From: Clostridiales bacterium
GTDB taxonomy: Bacteria; Bacillota; Clostridia; Christensenellales; CAG-138
Assembly (NCBI GenBank): GCA_004558525.1
Contig: SFCQ01000001.1
Coordinates: 62,001-126,000 of the forward strand
Direction of reading: 5' to 3'
DNA length: 64,000 nucleotides
The position numbers were made by a program, and so were the translations under genes. The notes under the pieces were generated by a model. The model saw only the letters and a list, made by a program, of their open reading frames with translations, was not told the origin of the DNA and did no database searches. This document shows, in pieces, positions 59,487-64,000 of the stretch (position 1 is the first letter of the stretch; every line of letters begins with the position of its first letter).

Positions 59487-59734
59487 GAAGCGGATCTGAC
59501 CGCTTCTTTCAGTCTGTCAAAAAAACCGGGGTTGATAAGGGGCCGCAGCCCCTTATGCTCAATCCGGCTCTGACGGCATGCACGTCAGAACGGATGAAAA
59601 CCTTTAGGTTTTCGTACCTTGCGGGTTTTGCCGCCCGGGAGCGATAGCTATAGGCAAAACCCGTGAAAACTCGAAAAAGTGGCGCTCAGCCACTTTTTCG
59701 ACACTCTCAGAAGCGGACGTGACCGCTTCTTTTT
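59487..59734. repeat. Hairpin-array repeat (family B, complete copy) between two copies of the tsaD terminator
   Basis: Terminator stem GAAGCGG/CCGCTTC at 59487-59506 (then TTT) recurs at 59710-59729 (then TTTTT). Between them: AGTCTGTCAAAAAAA, then five stems: AAGGGGC/GCCCCTT (59538-59555), CTGAC/GTCAG (59570-59588), GAAAACC/GGTTTTC (59596-59613), GGGTTTTGCC/GGCAAAACCC (59623-59662), CGAAAAAGTGGC/GCCACTTTTTCG (59672-59700), and ACACTCTCAG. Best-preserved example of the family. Confidence 0.8.
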
Positions 59735-59762
59735 GCATTACCGGATGGAGCTTTTTGTTAAG

Positions 59763-61490
59763 CTATCGCCTTGATGCGCGCTTCCTTATGCAGCATATTA
59801 TGATAAGCGCCGCTATTCCGGCGGATACGCTAAGATACGGCAGCAGTATATCCGCATCTCCGCTTTGCGGCACAGTAATGATTTCCGCAGGAGGGTTCGT
59901 GTCAACAGGCGGCTTTGGCGGATCGGGCCTATACGGCGCGGGCGGAGTTGGAGTCGGCGTCGGCGTTGACGTTGGCTGCGGCGTCGGCTGCGGCGGATAC
60001 TCCTTCTCGCTGTTGTAAACGGTCACGGTCTCGCCTGATACGGCCTTTATCCTTTCGCTGCTGAGCACATAGCCCTCGGGCGCTTCCGTCTCTACAAAAT
60101 AATAGCTGCCGCCGGTGTTCAACTCAGCAAGCATATCGATATGCACTTCGCCCTTTTCGTCCGTTATAAGCTCGTCAGCCACAAGCACGGCGCTGCCCTG
60201 CTCAGGCTCATACCAAAGCTGAAATTTTGCGCCCTTCACAGGGGTGGTGGTCGCTACGCCATTTACGTTGGCCAGCTTTTTAAGCGAATAGCTGTTCCAG
60301 TTATCCTCTATTTTAAGCTGCTTGCTGCCGTGTATTGGCGTCATGCCGGAAGCTACGCCAACAAAGCTCTGCGCCACCTGCCATCCGCCAAACGGCTCAT
60401 AGAAGTAAGCGCCCTTTTCAAGATACTGCCTGCCGGAAAGCGAAGCCGTTATTTCGCTGCCGAAGGGCACGCCTTTGATATCGAACACGGCGGTCGATTC
60501 GCCGCTTTTCAGCCTCCTTGCCTCATCGCCTATGGTTATGGTTATGTCGTCGTTCTGCGATGCGGCGGCGTTGAGCTGAACCATGACGCGAATGTCGGCC
60601 TTGCTTTGGTCGGAGGATATCTTGTATACCTGATAGGTGATATCGTTTATGACCATGCTGGCGGCGTTGGAGCCATTCGAGGCGCAGCCGTCAAGATAGG
60701 CCTTTATCGTCTTTATGTTCGCCGCAACATCGGGATTGGACGTATCCCAAGCGCCGTGGAACGGCTCTACGGGAGCGATGGCGGAATCGAACTTGCTCCA
60801 CTTCTGGGTGATGTTGTAGTCAAGGTCGTGCTGGCCGTTGGCATATTTCCATATGCTCGTCTGTACGGCCGTAACGAGCTGGCCAACGTCAAGCTTGCCG
60901 TGGAATACGCAGCCTGCGTTCACCATGTTGGCTATCATTTCTTCACAGGATATGAACGGATAGGCGCTTTCCACTATGCCCCTTATCCTCTTCGCCATAG
61001 CGGGCTCGTAGTAGCCGGCGTCCTCAAGGTTGAGCCTTTTATAATAGTGGACCTGCTTAGGCACGTTTGTGTCAACGTCGCAGCAATACACGGTGTCGTA
61101 GCCTGAGCCGTTTGCAAGCGCATATGCGCTGCAGGAATAGGTGTATTGCCCAAAGGCTATCCTGTGCGGGCTTATGTTATAGTAGCTTGATGCGGGATCA
61201 AACTCATATACATAGCCAAGCTTTGCCGTTGCAGCGTCCGGAGCTGTATAAGCGGGCGCCGGATTCTTCGGCTGGGGAGCGCCTATAACCTCCACGGTAT
61301 AGGCTTTTTTACATACGTTGCAGGTGTAGGTGATCGCGCTGCCGTCAAATGCGGCGGCAAATGCGCCCGTGCAGCCGGGATCATCGTGCGGATAGCCTTC
61401 GCCATCGGCAAGCGCGGTGCTGCATAGCAGCATGCTCAGCAGCGCCGTCGCAAGGAAAGCTGCCAGCAGCCTGATTGTTCTTGTGTTCAA
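59763..61490 (-). CDS. Cell-wall-anchored thioester-domain (TQXA) adhesin with CnaB domain
   Basis: 575 residues. Signal peptide (about 1-28); a CxxC pair (CNVCKK); a thioester domain with Cys in YDTVYCCDVD and Gln in LVTAVQTSIWKYANG, which in relatives form an internal Cys-Gln thioester able to attach to host amines; then a collagen-binding-B-type domain (VKGAKFQLWYEPE...GSYYFVETEAPEGYVLSSE); a Pro/Thr repeat region; and a C-terminal sorting signal VPQSGD, hydrophobic helix and RKRASRR. Likely sortase-anchored surface protein. Confidence 0.88.
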   Translation of the reverse strand: MNTRTIRLLAAFLATALLSMLLCSTALADGEGYPHDDPGCTGAFAAAFDGSAITYTCNVCKKAYTVEVIGAPQPKNPAPAYTAPDAATAKLGYVYEFDPASSYYNISPHRIAFGQYTYSCSAYALANGSGYDTVYCCDVDTNVPKQVHYYKRLNLEDAGYYEPAMAKRIRGIVESAYPFISCEEMIANMVNAGCVFHGKLDVGQLVTAVQTSIWKYANGQHDLDYNITQKWSKFDSAIAPVEPFHGAWDTSNPDVAANIKTIKAYLDGCASNGSNAASMVINDITYQVYKISSDQSKADIRVMVQLNAAASQNDDITITIGDEARRLKSGESTAVFDIKGVPFGSEITASLSGRQYLEKGAYFYEPFGGWQVAQSFVGVASGMTPIHGSKQLKIEDNWNSYSLKKLANVNGVATTTPVKGAKFQLWYEPEQGSAVLVADELITDEKGEVHIDMLAELNTGGSYYFVETEAPEGYVLSSERIKAVSGETVTVYNSEKEYPPQPTPQPTSTPTPTPTPPAPYRPDPPKPPVDTNPPAEIITVPQSGDADILLPYLSVSAGIAALIIICCIRKRASRR

Positions 61491-61554
61491 TGCTATTAAC
61501 CCCTCTCTTTTTTATATACCCATTGGGTGGAAATATAATGTGGTACAGTTAAAA

Positions 61555-61583
61555 AGTATATAATGGCGCATATGCTCCATCAA
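61555..61583 (-). promoter_or_regulatory. Promoter of the adhesin gene
   Basis: Minus strand TTGATG (61583-61578), 17-base spacer, TATACT (61560-61555), about 65 bases before the ATG. The rest of the 61491-61736 gap shows no gene or structure that I can support. Confidence 0.65.
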
Positions 61584-61736
61584 GCGAAATGAATGGCGAA
61601 AAGCCGCTTATTTGCATGTATCTTGGCGGCATGACTTCAGGCATAAGCAGAACGGCTTAAGAAAAATGGTGCTATTATGGATATTATGCCGCAAAATAAG
61701 CCCTTTTCACAGACTGCTCAGGAATAAATAAAGAGC

Positions 61737-61761
61737 AAAAGCGAGCCTTGCGCCCGCTTTT
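61737..61761. terminator. Bidirectional terminator
   Basis: AAAAGCGAGC and GCCCGCTTTT pair over CTTGC; TGTTTTG follows on plus and TGCTCTTTATT on minus. It ends the DUF378 gene. Confidence 0.75.
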
Positions 61762-61779
61762 GTTTTGCATCAACTTGTG

Positions 61780-61992
61780 TTATTCGTCCCTTACGGTATC
61801 GCGCCGGCCGTCACGGCGGCAAAGAAGCGCTATGCCCCATATGCCCGCAAGCCCTACAAGAGTGTAGATTATGCGGGAAAAGGTCGCTGCGCCGCTGCCG
61901 AATATGGCCGCTACAAGATCAAACTGGAATATGCCCACAAGGCCCCAGTTGACCGCGCCGATTATCATCAGGATCAGCGATAATGTATCCAT
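61780..61992 (-). CDS. DUF378 family small membrane protein
   Basis: 70 residues with two transmembrane helices. The family motif is IIGAVNWGLVGIFQFDLVAAIFG and TLVGLAGIWGIALL. The basic/acidic tail CRRDGRRDTVRDE is cytoplasmic. RBS AAGGAGTG. Function unknown. Confidence 0.88.
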   Translation of the reverse strand: MDTLSLILMIIGAVNWGLVGIFQFDLVAAIFGSGAATFSRIIYTLVGLAGIWGIALLCRRDGRRDTVRDE

Positions 61993-62083
61993 ATAAACAC
62001 TCCTTTTATGTTGATACCGTTATAATTTACAGCTTTGAGCAAATATATTATAGGAAATATCTTATATGGATTATTATGTAAAA

Positions 62084-62365
62084 TCAGGATCGCTTATCGC
62101 TGTTCTTCTTTTCAGGGAAAAGCTGAACCGTGAATTTATTGAAGCTTACGCTTTCCATAAAATCAGACGGCAAAAACGTGGTGTGCCTGAAATGGTTAAG
62201 CTCGTTGAGGTGCTTTTTTAATATAAGCGGGCGCGAAAGGTCAAGCTCACGGCAAAGCTCGCCTATGACCCTGTTCCAATCGTCCTCGTTTTTTGCGGGG
62301 GCAAAGTCCATAACGGTCTCGCTCAGTATCCTGTTCATGTCGCGTGTTGCGGCCCATATCCTCAT
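62084..62365 (-). CDS. Hypothetical protein, 93 residues
   Basis: No recognised domain. Predicted mainly helical: AATRDMNRILSETVMDF, EDDWNRVIGELCRELDL, PLILKKHLNELNHFRHTTF, then a strand VSFNKFTVQLFPE. RBS GAAGGTGA upstream of ATG 62365. It is divergent from the S4 protein gene and lies after the DUF378 gene in the reverse sense, possibly in one transcript with it. Confidence 0.65.
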   Translation of the reverse strand: MRIWAATRDMNRILSETVMDFAPAKNEDDWNRVIGELCRELDLSRPLILKKHLNELNHFRHTTFLPSDFMESVSFNKFTVQLFPEKKNSDKRS

Positions 62366-62443
62366 TGCTGTTCACCTTCTCTGCTTTCTATGCACTGATT
62401 TATATATTAAAGCATGCCGCCATGCTTGTTGCAAGCGGTATTG

Positions 62444-62452
62444 TGGTATAAT
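62444..62452 (+). promoter_or_regulatory. Extended -10 promoter of a probably leaderless mRNA
   Basis: TGGTATAAT at 62444-62452 ends only 6 bases before the ATG at 62459, so transcription should begin at or next to the start codon. No RBS is present. A weak -35 TTGTTG lies at 62426-62431. Confidence 0.6.
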
Positions 62453-62458
62453 CATAAT

Positions 62459-63211
62459 ATGGATAACAGCAACGAACTCATCAAAAAAAGATTTATTGAG
62501 CTTTCAAAACGGGCCGGCGAGCGCGGCTGCTTACTGTACACCGGCTTCCTTTCGCTTAACGAGCAGGCGCTGCTTTGCTCGCTCGCAAGGTTCCTTTATT
62601 CAGAATATGCGCTATACGGCGGGGCTGACGGCTGCGAAAGGCGCATGGCGCGCTTTGGGCACAGCGGAGAAGAAGGGTTTTCCGATTTCCCCATAGAGTG
62701 CGTTGAAATAGCCGCAAAAAGCGAAAAATTCTCTGCTCCGCTCACGCACAGGGACTGCCTTGGCGCGCTTATGAGCATGGGCGTGGAGCGGGAGAAGATA
62801 GGCGATATAGTTGTGCGCGGCAAAAAGGCGTATGTGTTTACAGACAGGCAGCTTGCTCACTTTTTTGCCGGCGGGCTTGACTCCGTAGGCCGCACGAGCG
62901 TTGCATGCAGCGTAGGCGCGCACCTTCCTGAAGGCGAGCTTTATAAAACGGAGGAGGTCGCGATAAGGGTGGCCAGCCTCAGATCGGACAGCATGATAGC
63001 GCAGCTGTTCAGGCTGTCAAGAGGGGATGCTGCGGCGCTGTTTGCAAAGGAGCTTGTTTTTATAAACGGGGGCATGGCAAAAAGCGCATCGTCCGCGCCA
63101 AAAGAGGGCGACATAGTAAGCGTGCGCGGCTACGGAAGGTTTATATTTGAAGGGGTGAGCGGCGAAAGCAAAAAGGGGAAGCTGATAGTCAAGCTTAAAA
63201 GATTTGTATAA
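62459..63211 (+). CDS. S4-domain RNA-binding protein, YlmH-like
   Basis: 250 residues. The N-terminal two thirds match the YlmH-type fold (RFIELSKRAGERGCLLYTGFLSLNEQAL, MARFGHSGEEGF, LGALMSMGVEREKIGDIVV). The S4 RNA-binding domain is at about 175-245 (LRSDSMIAQLFRLSRGDAAALFAKELVFINGGMA). YlmH acts on stalled or divisome-associated ribosomes in Bacillus. The only good start, ATG 62459, has no RBS and is probably leaderless. Confidence 0.88.
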   Translation: MDNSNELIKKRFIELSKRAGERGCLLYTGFLSLNEQALLCSLARFLYSEYALYGGADGCERRMARFGHSGEEGFSDFPIECVEIAAKSEKFSAPLTHRDCLGALMSMGVEREKIGDIVVRGKKAYVFTDRQLAHFFAGGLDSVGRTSVACSVGAHLPEGELYKTEEVAIRVASLRSDSMIAQLFRLSRGDAAALFAKELVFINGGMAKSASSAPKEGDIVSVRGYGRFIFEGVSGESKKGKLIVKLKRFV

Positions 63212-63222
63212 TAAAAAGGGAG

Positions 63223-63261
63223 AGTTTTGAAAAAGTGGCTGGTCGCCACTTTTTCAAAACT
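63223..63261. terminator. Bidirectional terminator with a perfect 17-bp stem
   Basis: AGTTTTGAAAAAGTGGC and GCCACTTTTTCAAAACT pair over TGGTC. It lies between convergent genes and contains the family-B AAAAAGTGGC module. Confidence 0.9.
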
Positions 63262-63292
63262 TTCAGGCCCTTTATAGGGCTGCCGCTTTTAT

Positions 63293-64000
63293 TTAAGAAG
63301 GATCCACAAAGCGGGCGAACATGCCCTGCCATGCGAGGTTAACGGTCTTAAGCGGGCCGTTTCTGTTCTTTGCAACTATTACTTCTGCGCTGTTGTCCTC
63401 TATTTCCTCGTTGGGGGCGCCGGAGGCGGAATCGTCCTTGCGGTTGCGCATGGCAAGCGCTTTTCTGTACAGCAGCAGCACAAGGTCGGCATCCTGCTCT
63501 ATTGCGCCGGAGTCCCTGAGGTCGGCAAGTATGGGCCTGTAGCCGTTCTCCTTCCTTGATTCGGAGCCTCTTGAAAGCTGGCACAGCAGCATTATGGGCA
63601 CCTCAAGCTCCTTTGCAAGTATCTTAAGCGCCCTGGTAGCCTCCGCTATGTCCGCAACAAGGCTGCCGCGCTTGCTGGTAAGCTGAAGCAGGCCGAGATA
63701 GTCCACCACAACAAGGTCCAGGCCATAGCGCGTCTTTTGCCTGCGGCAGCGGCTGCGTATATCCGCAACGCTGAGGTTGCCGCTGTCGTCGATATACATT
63801 TTTGAATCGCTGAGCGTGAGCAGAGCATCGCTCAGCACAAGAAGGTCCTCCTCCGTAGTTTCGCCGGAATTGACCTTTTGCATATCCACCTTCGCCTGGG
63901 AGCAAAGCATGCGCGTGGTAAGCTGCTCCCGGCTCATCTCAAGGCTGAACACAGCGACGCGCTTGCCCGCCGTGGTGGCGGCATATTCGGCTATGTTCAT
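63293..64000 (-). CDS. Replicative DNA helicase DnaB, C-terminal part (gene continues beyond the window)
   Basis: 235 residues of the RecA-like helicase domain: AVFSLEMSREQLTTRML (H1a), GLDLVVVDYLGLLQL (Walker B), LLCQLSRGSESR, LADLRDSGAIEQDADLVLLLYR and the terminal ARFVDPS. The N-terminal domain and Walker A lie past 64000. The hexamer unwinds DNA at the replication fork. Confidence 0.95.
   Translation of the reverse strand: MNIAEYAATTAGKRVAVFSLEMSREQLTTRMLCSQAKVDMQKVNSGETTEEDLLVLSDALLTLSDSKMYIDDSGNLSVADIRSRCRRQKTRYGLDLVVVDYLGLLQLTSKRGSLVADIAEATRALKILAKELEVPIMLLCQLSRGSESRKENGYRPILADLRDSGAIEQDADLVLLLYRKALAMRNRKDDSASGAPNEEIEDNSAEVIVAKNRNGPLKTVNLAWQGMFARFVDPS

Overview
The window looks like a chromosomal segment of a strictly fermentative, amino-acid-using Clostridia-type Firmicute, probably an animal-gut commensal. 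Pointers are strong AGGAGG ribosome binding sites, sigma-A promoters often with an extended TGn -10, a complete selenium-dependent glycine reductase operon, a histidine-degradation operon ending at the folate pool, clostridial single-copy families (DUF951, DUF3343, DUF5714, YlmH-like) and many hairpin-rich intergenic repeats. Most genes favour ATA (Ile) and AGG (Arg) codons; ribosomal-protein and grd genes shift to ATC and CGC, as expected for high expression. I assign no species.

Layout. 1-6.3 kb, minus strand: a regulator-potABCD-MATE operon for polyamine uptake, with palindromic operators around its promoter. 6.4-9.4 kb: trkA-trkH potassium uptake. 9.4-18.1 kb: a GntR regulator divergent from hutH-hutU-ftcD-hutI-cyclodeaminase-folD, which takes histidine to glutamate and one-carbon folates. 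18.2-22.6 kb: a small lipoprotein, two signal peptidases in tandem (one lacking the catalytic lysine), DUF951, MscS and an LCP protein. 23.0-24.4 kb: an amino-acid permease.

25.0-38.9 kb is a selenium and glycine-reductase island: YedE-type transporter, TusA-like and DUF3343 carriers, selA, selB, tRNA-Sec, then a tandem glycine riboswitch ahead of grdX-grdE-grdB-trxB-trxA-grdA-grdC-grdD and a last small gene of unknown function. grdB and grdA each carry an in-frame UGA selenocysteine codon (codons 348 and 44). Together these genes make selenocysteine, sense glycine, and reduce glycine to acetyl phosphate with thioredoxin as electron donor. selD is not in the window.

39.1-52.0 kb: DUF1508 protein, a small gene interrupted by an amber codon, BrnQ, an XRE regulator, a secreted SH3/sortase-B-like protein without the usual active-site Arg, CysS, a DUF815-type ATPase, two lipoproteins (one frameshifted in a homopolymer) and DUF5714. 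52.1-55.7 kb: rpmG-secE-nusG-rplK-rplA-rplJ-rplL with an L10 leader but no rpoB following. 55.8-64 kb: hypothetical protein, Nudix, a Lit-like membrane protein, TsaD, a thioester-domain cell-wall adhesin, small genes, an S4 RNA-binding protein with a probable leaderless mRNA, and the 3' part of dnaB.

Two dispersed repeat families stand out. One (about 77-160 bp, ends GGAAGC...GCTTCC) is MITE-like with three copies. The other is a string of up to five hairpins with inverted ends resembling CTCAGnnTGTC; in three of its four main copies it is bracketed by two copies of the local terminator hairpin, as if it enters terminators and duplicates them. This is the most novel-looking structure here.
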